From Rhodosalinus sediminis (GTDB taxonomy: Bacteria; Pseudomonadota; Alphaproteobacteria; Rhodobacterales; Rhodobacteraceae), in NCBI RefSeq assembly GCF_003385555.1, contig NZ_QOHR01000013.1:1-64000 (forward strand): a DNA stretch of 64,000 nucleotides. Reading direction: 5' to 3'. Of this stretch, positions 1 through 9,394 are shown one piece after another; the first letter of the stretch is position 1; each line of letters begins with the position of its first letter. The notes beneath the pieces were generated by a model that had not been told where the DNA came from, searched no databases, and saw only the letters and a list, made by a program, of their open reading frames with translations. A program made the translations under genes and the position numbers.

Positions 1-179
1 CGATCAGCGCCTCGCCGCCGTCGGTGAAGCGCCTTCTACGGATACCGACCGGACCCCGCAAGAGGAAATTTCGCCCTCGCTGCAATTTTCTGCATCGGCG
101 GGGTTATCCACAGGGCTTGCGCCGCCACGCGACACAAAGTTGTGCAGAGGCCCCAGCCCCGCGCAAGACCCTGTCGCGG
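1..179. other. Left-edge stretch without a confident gene
   Basis: This stretch lies downstream of msrQ and runs to the window edge. On the minus strand the last 45 or so bases have a strongly G/C third-position bias in one frame, reading R-R-F-T-D-G-G-E-A-L-I. That could be the first residues of a gene lying mostly to the left, but no ATG or convincing ribosome site is visible in that frame; a TTG near position 59 is the only candidate start. A plus-strand frame is also open across the whole interval. I cannot decide between them. Confidence 0.25.
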
Positions 180-781
180 TCACGCGCGCCGCGCGGCCGG
201 CCAGCGCAGCCGAGCCGCGAGCAGCGCCAGAATCGCCGCGAGATAGGCCAGCGGCGCGAGCTGCAGCCCCTTGGCGAGCAACACGTAATGCAGCCCGCCC
301 AGCACGGCGGCCGGATAGGCGAGTCGGTGAAGCTGCCGCCACCGCGCCCCGAGTCGGCGCACCGCCCGGTCCGTCGAGGTCGCCGCCAGCGGCAGCAGCA
401 GCACGAAGGCCGCCATGCCGACGGTGATGTAGGGCCGCTTCAGGATGTCCTCCCCCGCCCGCGCGAGGGTCTGCACGTCGAGCGCCAGCCAGACGGCGAG
501 ATGCAGCGCGACGTAGGTGAAGGCCAGAAGCCCCAGCGCCCGGCGAAAGCGCATCAGGTTCACCCCGAGGTGCCGGCGCAGCGGCGTCACCGCGAGCGAC
601 GCGATCAGGAGCTGCAGCCCGAGCTCGCCTAGGCGATGTTCGAGCGCCTCCAGCGGCTCTACGCCGAGGCCGCCGGTCGCCGCCTGCCAGATGAGCCACG
701 GAACAGGCGCGAGCCCCGCGCTCCAGACGAGCCAGAGCGGCACCCGCCGCGCCGCGGCGCTGATCGCCTGCGCGGCGGGCA

Positions 782-782
<1 letters not shown>
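180..782 (-). CDS. msrQ: MsrQ, haem membrane subunit of the periplasmic methionine sulfoxide reductase
   Basis: The 200-residue product is an integral membrane cytochrome b-type protein that passes electrons from the quinone pool or a flavin reductase to MsrP. It shows about six hydrophobic helices and the ferric-reductase-like pattern of the family, including His residues in 'YVALHLAVW' and 'LHRLAYPAAVLGGLHYVLLAKG' that are likely haem ligands. The length is normal for the family. Its ATG overlaps the msrP stop by one base (TGATG), so the two genes are translationally coupled. The N-terminus 'MPAAQAISAAARR' precedes the first membrane helix. Identification is confident because of both sequence and pairing with msrP. 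Confidence 0.93.
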
Positions 783-1693
<911 letters not shown>

Positions 1694-1777
1694 GGCGTCC
1701 TCCGTCCGCTCCGCACGACGTGGAGATAGCGCCCCGGGCGCCCGCGCCCAATGGTCATCTTGGGACGGCGCGCGGTG

Positions 1778-3193
1778 TCAGCGCAGCCGCTTCAGGACCG
1801 AGAGCGACGCGTAGCCGTCAGGGGTGAGCCCCTGCGCCCGCTGCCACGCGCGCACCGCGGCGATGGTGCGCGGGCCGATCCGCCCGTCGATGCCGCGCGT
1901 GTCGAAGCCCGCGGCGGTCAGGCGGCGCTGCATCTCCTTGCGCTCGTCGAAGGTGAGCGCCCGCTCGTCGCGCGGCCAGTCACCCCGGATCGGCGGCCCT
2001 CCGGCGAGCCGGTCCGACAGATGGCCCACCGCGATCACGTAGGCGTCGGCCGGGTTGTAGCGCTCGATCACGTCGAAGTTGTCGAAGACGAGGAAGGCCG
2101 CCCCCCGCGCGCCCGCCGGCAGCAGGAGCGAGGCGCGCCCGTGGTCGGGCACCGCGCGCCCGTCCATGTCGCGCACGCCGAGCCGCGCCCAGTCCGAGGG
2201 GCGCTTCTTCACGTCGCGCCCCGCGAGGCGATAGTCGAACCCCTCGGGCAGGCGCACCTCCACGCCCCAGGGCTGGCCCGGCGTCCAGCCGTGCGCCGCG
2301 AGATAAGCCGCGGCCGAGGCGAGCGCGTCCGTCGGATCGCTCCCCCAGATGTCGCGCCGCCCGTCGCCGGTGAAATCCTCCGCGTAGGCGAGATAGGAGG
2401 ACGGCATGAACTGCGTGTGCCCCATCGCGCCCGCCCAGCTTCCGGTCATGCGGTCGGGCGTGGTGTCGCCCGACTGCAGGATCTTCAGCGCCGCGATCAG
2501 CTCGCCCTCGAAGAAGGCGCCGCGCCGGCCGTCGAAGGCGAGCGTCGCCAGCGCCTCGATCACCGCGGTCTCGCCCCGGAAGGCGCCGTAGGCCGATTCG
2601 AGCCCCCAGATCGCCGCGACGACCTCCTTCTCGACGCCGTAGCGCGCCTCGATCCGGTCGAGCGCCGCGCGATGCTCGGCGAGCGCCTCCCGGCCGTTGG
2701 CGACCCGGCTCTCGGACACCGCGCTGTCGAGATAATCCCAGAGCGTGCGCGTGAACTCCGACTGGTTGCGATCACGCTCGATCACCGAGGCGTCGTAGCG
2801 CAGCCCGCCGAGCGCCGCGTCGAGCACGCGCGGCGCGATGCCCTCGACGCGCGCGCGGGCGCGGAACCCCGCGAGCCAGTTTTCGAAGGCCGCCTGCCGG
2901 TCGGATGCGGGCGCCGGAACCGCGCGCACCTCGCGCGGCAGCGCGCCCGGCCGGGCCTGCGGGCGGAGCGAGCGGCCCGGCACCGTCACCACCGCCTGCC
3001 GCGCCACGGCAGGCAGCGCGCGCGCGGTGACCGGATCGGGGCGAAGCTCGGGGCGGAGGGACCGCTCCACCGCCGCGGCGGGCGCGGCATGGGCGAGCGC
3101 GAGAAGCCCGCAGAGAGCGAGGCGACCGGCGCGGGGGGCGACGTGACGGAACATGACGTGGGCCTGCTCGAACCTGTTGGACGGTTTTCGCAC
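1778..3193 (-). CDS. Lytic murein transglycosylase, MltB-like, with C-terminal peptidoglycan-binding domain
   Basis: The protein cleaves the glycan strands of peptidoglycan to 1,6-anhydro products in the periplasm. A hydrophobic signal segment ('LALCGLLALAHAAPAAA') is near the N-terminus. The SLT/MltB-type catalytic domain covers roughly residues 100-390 and contains the catalytic Glu in 'IWGLESAYG' plus 'GAMGHTQFMPSSY'. The last 60 residues ('LTFDERKEMQRRLTAAGFDT...') form a PG_binding_1 repeat. The open frame gives 471 residues; an internal ATG at 3155 would give 458 and places the signal peptide closer to the start, so it is a good alternative. The following gene on this strand is msrP, 84 bp away. 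Confidence 0.9.
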   Translation of the reverse strand: MRKPSNRFEQAHVMFRHVAPRAGRLALCGLLALAHAAPAAAVERSLRPELRPDPVTARALPAVARQAVVTVPGRSLRPQARPGALPREVRAVPAPASDRQAAFENWLAGFRARARVEGIAPRVLDAALGGLRYDASVIERDRNQSEFTRTLWDYLDSAVSESRVANGREALAEHRAALDRIEARYGVEKEVVAAIWGLESAYGAFRGETAVIEALATLAFDGRRGAFFEGELIAALKILQSGDTTPDRMTGSWAGAMGHTQFMPSSYLAYAEDFTGDGRRDIWGSDPTDALASAAAYLAAHGWTPGQPWGVEVRLPEGFDYRLAGRDVKKRPSDWARLGVRDMDGRAVPDHGRASLLLPAGARGAAFLVFDNFDVIERYNPADAYVIAVGHLSDRLAGGPPIRGDWPRDERALTFDERKEMQRRLTAAGFDTRGIDGRIGPRTIAAVRAWQRAQGLTPDGYASLSVLKRLR

Positions 3194-3245
3194 AGGCTAC
3201 CGCAGCGCGGGCCGTCGGGGAAGCCCGGCGTCGCCCGCCGGCGGC

Positions 3246-5543
3246 TCACCGCCGCTTGCGCGTGACCTTGCGCGCGCTCTGCGCGGCCTTGCCCTTGCGC
3301 TCGACCTTGTCCTTGGCCTTCGCGGTCTTGCGCTTGGCCTGCGCCGCCTTGCGGCGCGGCGCCCCGCCCGCGCCGCCGCGGGGGCGGGGGCCGGGCAGCG
3401 GCTCGTCCTCGAGCTCGAGAAGCTCCAGCGCGACGCCCCCGGTGACCGGCGCCGCCTCGGCGAGGCGCACCGTGACGCGCTGGCCCGGCTTGATGACGGT
3501 GCCCGTGTCCGCGCCCATCAACTCCTGCCGCTTGGCGTCGAAGACGAAGTATTCCCGCCCGATGTTGCGCATCGGGATCAGCCCGTCGGCGCCCGTCTCG
3601 TCGAGCTTCACGAAGGCGCCGAAGCGCGCCACGCCGCTGATCCGGCCGGCGAACTCCGCGCCCACGCGGTCCGAGAGATAGGCGGCGAGGTAGCGGTCGG
3701 TGGTGTCGCGCTCGGCCGCCATCGAGCGGCGCTCGGTCTCGGAGATGTGGGTCGCGGTCTGCTCCAGCCGCTCGACCTCGTCGCGCGAGAGGCCGTCGTC
3801 GCCCCAGCCGTGCGCCGAGATCAGCGCGCGGTGCACGATCAGGTCGGCGTAGCGCCGGATCGGCGAGGTGAAATGCGCGTAGGACTGCAGCGCGAGGCCG
3901 AAGTGCCCGAGGTTCGCGGGCGAGTAATAGGCCTGCGTCATCGCGCGGAGCGTCGCCATGTTGATGAGCTCCGCCTCGTCCGAGCCCGCCGCCTGATCCA
4001 GAAGGCGGTTCAGATGCTCGGTGTGCAGCACCTGCCCCTTGGCGAGAGTGAGGCCCGCCGCCTGCGCCGTCTCGCGCAGCGCGTCGAGCTTCATCGGGTC
4101 CGGCTCCTCGTGCACCCGGAAGAGAAGCGGCGACTTCTTCGCGGTCAGCGTCTCGGCGGCGGCGACGTTGGCGGCGACCATGAACTCCTCGACGAGCTTG
4201 TGCGCGTCGAGCCGGTCGCGGAACCGGACCGCGACGACCTGCCCCTCCTCGGACAGCTCCACCTTGCGCTCGGGCAGCTCCAGCTCGAGCGGCTGGCGCG
4301 CTTCCCGCGCGCCGACCATCGCGCGCCAGGCGGCGAAGAGCGGATGGATCACGTCCGCGACGAGCGGCGCGGTCTGCGCGTCCGGCGCGCCGTCCTCGGC
4401 GGCCTGCGCCTGCGCGTAGGTGAGCGAGGCGGCCGAGCGCATCAGCCCGCGCACGAAGCGATGCCCGATCCGCCGCCCCTCGGCGTCGATCTGCATGCGC
4501 ACCGCGATCACCGCGCGCGGCACGCCCTCGTGCAGCGAACAGAGATCGCCCGACAGCCGGTCGGGCAGCATCGGCACGACCCGGTCGGGGAAATAGCTGG
4601 AGTTGCCGCGCCGGCGCGCCTCCCGGTCGAGGGCCGAGCCGGGGCGGACATACTGCGCGACATCCGCGATGGCGACCCAGACGACGTGCCCGCCCGGGTT
4701 CTTCGGGTCGTCGTCGGCATGCGCCCAGACGGCGTCGTCGTGGTCGCGCGCGTCCTCCGGGTCGATGGTGACGAGCGGCAGGTCGCGCAGGTCCTCGCGC
4801 CCCGATAGGCCCGCGGGCTTCATGCGGTCGGCCTCCTCCAGCACCTCCTCGGGGAAGTCGTGCGGGATGCCGTGCTGGTGGATCGCGATGAGCGAGACGG
4901 CCTTCGGCCCGGAGGGATCGCCGAGCCGCGCCACCACCCGCGCGCGCGGGCGGCCCATCCGGCCCTTGGGCCCGGCGTGCTCGGCCTCCACCAGCTCGCC
5001 GTCCTTCGCGCCGTGCATGGCGTCGGGCGCGACGGTCCACTCCTTGCCGTCGCCCTTGTCGATGGGCACGATCCGCCCGCCCTCGGCGTCCTTGCGGAAG
5101 ACGCCGAGCACCCGGCGCGGCGTCGCGCCGATGCGGCGGATGAGCCGCGCCTCGTAGTTGTGGCCCTCGCCCCTGACCGGCGCGAGCTTGGCGAGGATGC
5201 GGTCCCCCGCGCCCAGCGCCGGGTCGGAGGCGCGCGGCACCACGAGCACGCGGGGCTCCACGCCCTCGCCGTGCCACTCGAGCGGGCGGGCGAAGAGATC
5301 GCCCGCGTCGTCGGGGCCGGCGACCTCCAGCACGGTGACGGGCGGCAGGCGCTCGGGGTCGCGGTAGGTCTTCTTGCGCTTCTCGAGGTGGCCCTCGTCC
5401 TCGAGTTCCTTCAGGAGCCGCTTGAGCTCGACCCGGTCGGCGCCCCTGAGCCCGAAGGCCTTGGCGATGTCACGCTTGGAGGCGAGGGTCGGGTTGTCCT
5501 CGATCCAGCGCAGGATGTCGTCCTTGGTGGGCAGATCCGCCAT
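3246..5543 (-). CDS. rnr: Ribonuclease R
   Basis: RNase R is a 3'-to-5' processive exoribonuclease that degrades structured RNA. The 765-residue product has an N-terminal winged-helix segment (residues 1-60), cold-shock OB folds, the RNB catalytic domain and a C-terminal S1 domain near 640-720. The active-site cluster 'DPEDARDHDD' (Asp261, 264, 267, 269 and 270) is intact. The tail after residue 725 is Lys/Arg-rich with low complexity, common in RNase R. It starts with ATG at 5543 (M-A-D-L-P-T-K). The gene sits between dapE upstream and the lytic transglycosylase downstream, all on the minus strand but with gaps suggesting separate units. Confidence 0.96.
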   Translation of the reverse strand: MADLPTKDDILRWIEDNPTLASKRDIAKAFGLRGADRVELKRLLKELEDEGHLEKRKKTYRDPERLPPVTVLEVAGPDDAGDLFARPLEWHGEGVEPRVLVVPRASDPALGAGDRILAKLAPVRGEGHNYEARLIRRIGATPRRVLGVFRKDAEGGRIVPIDKGDGKEWTVAPDAMHGAKDGELVEAEHAGPKGRMGRPRARVVARLGDPSGPKAVSLIAIHQHGIPHDFPEEVLEEADRMKPAGLSGREDLRDLPLVTIDPEDARDHDDAVWAHADDDPKNPGGHVVWVAIADVAQYVRPGSALDREARRRGNSSYFPDRVVPMLPDRLSGDLCSLHEGVPRAVIAVRMQIDAEGRRIGHRFVRGLMRSAASLTYAQAQAAEDGAPDAQTAPLVADVIHPLFAAWRAMVGAREARQPLELELPERKVELSEEGQVVAVRFRDRLDAHKLVEEFMVAANVAAAETLTAKKSPLLFRVHEEPDPMKLDALRETAQAAGLTLAKGQVLHTEHLNRLLDQAAGSDEAELINMATLRAMTQAYYSPANLGHFGLALQSYAHFTSPIRRYADLIVHRALISAHGWGDDGLSRDEVERLEQTATHISETERRSMAAERDTTDRYLAAYLSDRVGAEFAGRISGVARFGAFVKLDETGADGLIPMRNIGREYFVFDAKRQELMGADTGTVIKPGQRVTVRLAEAAPVTGGVALELLELEDEPLPGPRPRGGAGGAPRRKAAQAKRKTAKAKDKVERKGKAAQSARKVTRKRR

Positions 5544-5606
5544 GTGCGCCGCCTAGCACGCGGCGCCGGGCGCGTCACCGCGAAAAGCGGCCCCGCGCCG
5601 GGGGCT

Positions 5607-5677
5607 GCGAATTTTCGTACGAAAATTCGCCCGGCCCGGGCCGCATGGAACGGAGATTTTTCGTACGAAAAATCTCC
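5607..5677. repeat. Twin perfect palindromes sharing a TTTTCGTACGAAAA core
   Basis: Two perfect inverted repeats lie in the gap between dapE and rnr. The first spans 5607-5630 (24 bp, outer arms GCGAA/TTCGC). The second spans 5652-5677 (26 bp, outer arms GGAGAT/ATCTCC). Both are centred on CGTACG flanked by runs of T and A, so the inner 14 bp TTTTCGTACGAAAA are the same while the outer arms differ. The centres are 46 bp apart and a GC-rich CCCGGCCCGGG-type palindrome lies between. They could form hairpins or cruciforms, or be bound by a dimeric protein; neither is followed by a clear U-tract. Confidence 0.85.
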
Positions 5678-5686
5678 CTCAGCGCG

Positions 5687-6841
5687 TCACGCGAAATAGG
5701 CGCGCAGGAGGCGGGCGTATATGCGCGAGAGCGCCTCGACCTCGGCCACGGGCACATGCTCGTCCACCTGATGCATCGTGCGCCCGGTCAGGCCGAACTC
5801 GACCACGGGGCAGTGATCCTTGACGAAGCGCGCGTCCGACGTCCCGCCGCCGGTCGAAAGCTCGGGCGCAAGCCCCGTCTCGGCCGTCACCGCCGCCGCC
5901 ACCAGCTCCGAGAGCGGCCCCGGCGGCGTCAGGAAGGCCTCGCCCGAGAGCTTCGTCTCCATCTCCACGCCGACGCCGAAGGCCTGCGCGACCTCCGCCG
6001 CCTCGGCCTCGAGCCAGCGGATCAGGCTCGCGCCGGTGTGGCGGTCGTTGAAGCGGATGTTGACCGTGGCCCTGCAGGCGGCCGGGATCACGTTGGTCGC
6101 CGGGTTGCCGGTGTCGATGGTCACCACGGCGAGCGTCGAGGGATCGAAATGGTCGGTGCCCGCGTCGAGCGTGGCCGAGGCGAGCCGATCCATCAGCCGC
6201 GCCATCGCCGGCAGCGGGTTCACCGCGCGGTGCGGATAGGCGGCGTGGCCCTGCACGCCGGTCACCGTGAAGAAGGCCGAGAGCGAGCCGCGCCGCCCGA
6301 TCTTGATCGTGTCGCCCAGCCGCTCCCGGCTCGTGGGTTCGCCCACGAGGCAGACCGACATCGATTCGCCCTGCGCCTCCATCCAGTCGAGGAGCGCCGC
6401 GGTGCCGTCCACGGCCGGCCCCTCCTCGTCGCCGGTGATGGCGAGGATCACGGCGCCGTCCTCGGGCGGGGTCTCGGTCACGAGGTCGATCGCCGCGGCG
6501 GCGAAGGCGGCGACGCCGGATTTCATGTCGGTCGCGCCGCGCCCCCAGAGCGCGCCGTCGCGCCGCGCCGCACCGAAGGGCGGCACGCTCCAGGTCGCCG
6601 CGTCGCCCACGGGCACCACGTCCGTGTGCCCGTTGAAGCCGAAGCGCCGCGCGGCATCCTTCGGCCCCCAGCGGGCGAAGAGATTGGCGACGCCCCCGCG
6701 GTCGGCGCGGCGGCAGTCGAAGCCCGCGGCCGAGAGCCGCTCGGAGAGCAGCGCGAGCGCGCCGCCCTCCTCGGGCGTGACCGAGGGGCAGCGGATCAGG
6801 TCGGCGGTCAGCGCGACGGGATCGGTGGGCATGGGTGGCAC
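5687..6841 (-). CDS. dapE: Succinyl-diaminopimelate desuccinylase
   Basis: DapE removes succinate from N-succinyl-LL-diaminopimelate in the lysine and peptidoglycan-precursor pathway, in the cytoplasm, using two zinc ions. The 384-residue product belongs to peptidase family M20. Metal-site motifs are visible in order: '[11 protein letters not shown]', '[10 protein letters not shown]', 'TGDEEGPA', and the C-terminal His in '[12 protein letters not shown]'. The small lid/dimerisation domain lies roughly at 180-295, including '[10 protein letters not shown]'. asd, another gene of the diaminopimelate pathway, is about 2.5 kb away. The ATG at 6841 precedes 'MPPMPTDPV'; the second ATG (M4) is an equally possible start. 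Confidence 0.95.
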   Translation of the reverse strand: MPPMPTDPVALTADLIRCPSVTPEEGGALALLSERLSAAGFDCRRADRGGVANLFARWGPKDAARRFGFNGHTDVVPVGDAATWSVPPFGAARRDGALWGRGATDMKSGVAAFAAAAIDLVTETPPEDGAVILAITGDEEGPAVDGTAALLDWMEAQGESMSVCLVGEPTSRERLGDTIKIGRRGSLSAFFTVTGVQGHAAYPHRAVNPLPAMARLMDRLASATLDAGTDHFDPSTLAVVTIDTGNPATNVIPAACRATVNIRFNDRHTGASLIRWLEAEAAEVAQAFGVGVEMETKLSGEAFLTPPGPLSELVAAAVTAETGLAPELSTGGGTSDARFVKDHCPVVEFGLTGRTMHQVDEHVPVAEVEALSRIYARLLRAYFA

Positions 6842-6859
6842 TCCCCGGGGCGGCGGCGC

Positions 6860-7192
6860 TCAGTCCGGCGCGTCCTCGTCGAAGAAGGGCGTGACCTGCG
6901 CGACGATCACCGCGTTCTCCTCCGCCGCGCGCGCCATGAGGCCCGCTTCCTCTTCGTCGATCTCGTGGCCCTGCGCGCGGCGCTCCTCGGGCGTGCCGTG
7001 GCCCTCTACGTCGAGCACCGAAAGCCCCGCCTGCTTGAGGATCGCCACCGTCTCGCGCACCGCCTCGGCCTCGTCCACGCCGCCGGCGTAGCAGAGAAGC
7101 GCCGCGCCGGTCGCGCCCTCGGGCAGGCCGTCGCCGGGCTTGCGGCCGGCCTCCACGAGGAGGGTGTAGACGGGCTGATCCTTCGCGCTCAT
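6860..7192 (-). CDS. Conserved hypothetical protein, 110 residues, acidic
   Basis: I do not recognise a named family. The product is soluble and acidic, with no signal peptide or membrane helix. It has the look of a small alpha/beta protein: 'YTLLVEAGRKPGDGLPEGATGAALLCYAGG' could be a strand-loop-helix start, followed by a helix 'DEAEAVRETVAILKQAGL'. Third-position G/C bias is high and the frame is closed by normal codons, so it is very probably a real gene. It lies 18 bp upstream of dapE on the same strand and may be cotranscribed with it. No catalytic motif is evident. Confidence 0.75.
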   Translation of the reverse strand: MSAKDQPVYTLLVEAGRKPGDGLPEGATGAALLCYAGGVDEAEAVRETVAILKQAGLSVLDVEGHGTPEERRAQGHEIDEEEAGLMARAAEENAVIVAQVTPFFDEDAPD

Positions 7193-7238
7193 GGCGCCGT
7201 CTTACGCGGGCCGGCCGCCGCCCGCCACCCCCGCACGC

Positions 7239-7589
7239 TCAGCGCCCGCGGGCGCGCACCAGCGTCCGCCCCTCGCAGACGAGCGTGCCGTCGGCCGTGC
7301 GCACGCTGGCCCAGAGATCCACGAGGTCCTTCTCCGGCCGCACCCGCGTGACCTCCACCCGCGCGGTGAGCTCGGTGCCGAGCGGCACCGCCTCGAGAAA
7401 CTGAAGGTCCTGCTTCAGCCAGTTGGTGCCGTGCCCCGGCAGCTTGGTGCCGAGGAGGCAGGCGATCAGCCCGCCGATGAGCGGCTCGGGGACGTTGTCG
7501 CGCACGACCGTGCCGGCGAGCCGGGCGAGGTCCGCCGCATCCTCGCGGGTGAAGCTGCGGGTGAGCTGGGCGCTCGCGCCGATCTCCAT
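7239..7589 (-). CDS. Hot-dog fold MaoC-like protein, probable non-catalytic partner subunit
   Basis: This 116-residue protein has the hot-dog fold pattern of single-domain MaoC-like dehydratases and related thioesterases: an N-terminal 'SFTREDAADLARLAG', a central helix region 'IGGLIACLLGTKLPGHGTNWLKQDLQF', then the long strands 'ELTARVEVTRVRPEKDLVDLW'. The position where active hydratases carry D-x-N-P-x-H reads 'RDNVPEPLIGG', so the catalytic His is missing. Its start overlaps the stop of the neighbouring 7589-7948 gene by one base (TGATG), and that neighbour has the intact motif. I infer a heterodimeric hydratase like the HadAB type, with this chain as the structural half. Confidence 0.75.
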   Translation of the reverse strand: MEIGASAQLTRSFTREDAADLARLAGTVVRDNVPEPLIGGLIACLLGTKLPGHGTNWLKQDLQFLEAVPLGTELTARVEVTRVRPEKDLVDLWASVRTADGTLVCEGRTLVRARGR

Positions 7590-7948
7590 CACTGCACCTC
7601 CAGTTCGCCGATCATCAGCTCGCTCTCGTCGATCGCGCGCACCGCGCGCAGGACGATCGGCGCGCCGTCGGCCTCCTGCCGGACCTCGAGGCGCACCTCC
7701 TCGCCGGCGTAGCAGGGGTTGGGAAAGACGAGCATGTGAAGCTCGGGCCGCGCCATCGGCCGCGCCTCGCGCAGCATCGCCCAGAGCCGCGCGTAGAGCA
7801 GCATGCCCGGCGCCACGGGGCGCGGGAAGCCGCCGATGGCGTAGACGCCGTCGTCGAGGTGGATCGGGTTGTCGTCGCCGGTGATGCGGGCGAATTCCGC
7901 GAACTCGGCGTGCGTGGGCGTCCAGCGGGAGACCATGTCGAGCGTCAT
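7589..7948 (-). CDS. MaoC-like (R)-specific hydratase/dehydratase, catalytic subunit
   Basis: The 119-residue product shows the hydratase-2 signature 'ITGDDNPIHLDD' (Asp and His of the catalytic dyad), followed by 'VAPGMLLYARLW' for the central hot-dog helix and 'ELHMLVFPNPCYAGEEVRLEV' for the overhanging strands. Such enzymes hydrate trans-2-enoyl-CoA or dehydrate the 3-hydroxyacyl thioester. I chose the ATG at 7948 (M-T-L-D-M) because GGAGGACAGG lies just upstream on this strand; the longer open frame to 8089 is low-complexity and unlikely to be translated. It is translationally coupled to the 7239-7589 partner. The natural substrate cannot be read from the sequence. Confidence 0.82.
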   Translation of the reverse strand: MTLDMVSRWTPTHAEFAEFARITGDDNPIHLDDGVYAIGGFPRPVAPGMLLYARLWAMLREARPMARPELHMLVFPNPCYAGEEVRLEVRQEADGAPIVLRAVRAIDESELMIGELEVQ

Positions 7949-8137
7949 CGGGGCCTGTCCTCCGGCAACGGGCGGGCCGTGCCTGTCGTGCGTCACGGCG
8001 CCAACGCGGCCCAGTGTGGGCAGGTTTCCGCGCCGACGCAACGCCCGCGCGGATGGACAGGGCGCGCACGATCGCGCGCTTGCGGCCACCCGCGGACCGT
8101 GCGACCCCTCCGCGGCTCACGGGAGGAGGGACAGGAC

Positions 8138-9307
8138 ATGCGGCTCGGATTGGTGCTTCTCGGACTGGCGTATGTCTTCAGTCAGTTCTTCCGGGCCTTC
8201 CTCGCCGTTCTCGCCGATCCGCTGGCCCGCGACCTCGGGGCGACGCCGGACGACCTCGCGCAGGCCTCGGGGCTCTGGTTCCTCGCCTTCGCGGCGATGC
8301 AGGTGCCCGTGGGCTGGGCGCTCGACCGGCTGGGGCCGCGGCGCACGGCCTCGACGCTCTTCCTGATCGGCGGCGCGGGCGGCGCGGTCCTCTTCGGGCT
8401 GGCGCAGACGCCGGCGCATGTTTCGGCGGCGATGGCGCTGATCGGCGTGGGCTGCGCGCCCGTGCTGATGGGGAGCTACTTCATCTTCGCGCGGAGCTTT
8501 CCCGCCTCGGCCTTCGCCACGCTCGGCGCGGTGATGATCGGCGTCGGCTCGATCGGCAACCTGGCGAGCACCGTGCCCCTCGAGCTTCTGGTCGAGGCCG
8601 TGGGCTGGCGCGCGACGCTCTTCGCGCTGGGCGGCGTGACCGGGGCGCTCGCGCTGGCGATGGTCGCCTTCGTGCAGGACCCGCCGGCCCTCGAGGGCGG
8701 CGCCAAGGGCAGCCTGCTCGACGTGCTGCGCATCCCGGCGCTCTGGCTGATCATGCCCCTGATGCTGGTGCATTACGCGCCGGCGGCGGGGCTGCGCGGG
8801 CTCTGGATCGGCCCCTACATGGCGGAGGTGCAGGCGACGACCGCGGGCACCGCGACCCTGATCATGGGGCTCGCCATGATCGCCGGGACCTTCGCCTACG
8901 GCCCGCTCGACCGCTGGCTCGGCACGCGCAAATGGGTGGTCGCGGGCGGCACGCTCCTCGGGGCGGCGGCCTGCCTCGCGCTCTGGGCCGCGCCGCTGGC
9001 CGGCTACTGGACGGCGCTCGCGCTCTTCGCCGCGGTGGGCTTCTTCGGCATGGGTTATCCGCTGATGATGGCGCATGCGCGGGCCAACGTGCCGATGCAC
9101 CTCGCCGGGCGGGGCGTGACGCTGATGAACCTCTTCAGCATCGGCGGCGTCGGGCTGATGCAGATGGTGACCGGCCGGCTGCACGCGGGCGTCGCCGCGG
9201 GCGCCGACAGCGCGGTCGCGCCCTACGCCGCGGTCTTTCTCCTGTTCGGCGCGCTGCTGATCGTGGGACTGATCCCCTACCTCTTCGTGCGCGACCGGCT
9301 CGACTGA
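8138..9307 (+). CDS. Major facilitator superfamily transporter
   Basis: The 389-residue protein has about twelve hydrophobic helices and the MFS loop 2-3 signature 'GWALDRLGPRRTA', with a weaker repeat near the second half ('YGPLDRWLGTRK'). It acts in the inner membrane, but the substrate cannot be inferred. A strong ribosome site (GGGAGGAGGG) precedes the ATG at 8138. The open frame extends further upstream but that part reads as Arg/Ala-rich shadow sequence. The gene is divergent from the MaoC-like pair and 87 bp upstream of asd, with no clear terminator between. Confidence 0.9.
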   Translation: MRLGLVLLGLAYVFSQFFRAFLAVLADPLARDLGATPDDLAQASGLWFLAFAAMQVPVGWALDRLGPRRTASTLFLIGGAGGAVLFGLAQTPAHVSAAMALIGVGCAPVLMGSYFIFARSFPASAFATLGAVMIGVGSIGNLASTVPLELLVEAVGWRATLFALGGVTGALALAMVAFVQDPPALEGGAKGSLLDVLRIPALWLIMPLMLVHYAPAAGLRGLWIGPYMAEVQATTAGTATLIMGLAMIAGTFAYGPLDRWLGTRKWVVAGGTLLGAAACLALWAAPLAGYWTALALFAAVGFFGMGYPLMMAHARANVPMHLAGRGVTLMNLFSIGGVGLMQMVTGRLHAGVAAGADSAVAPYAAVFLLFGALLIVGLIPYLFVRDRLD

Positions 9308-9394
9308 GCCGCCCTTTCGCCGCCTGCGCCCTTGGTGTAAGACACGCGGACCCTGCGGCCGTGCCGCAGCGCAGAACACGAGGAGCCGAGGACC

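Noticed and set aside
104-112. TTATCCACA, a perfect DnaA-box sequence near the left edge
   Set aside because: A single 9-mer, with no other box, AT-rich unwinding element or dnaA/parAB/hemE genes in the visible sequence, is not evidence of a replication origin.
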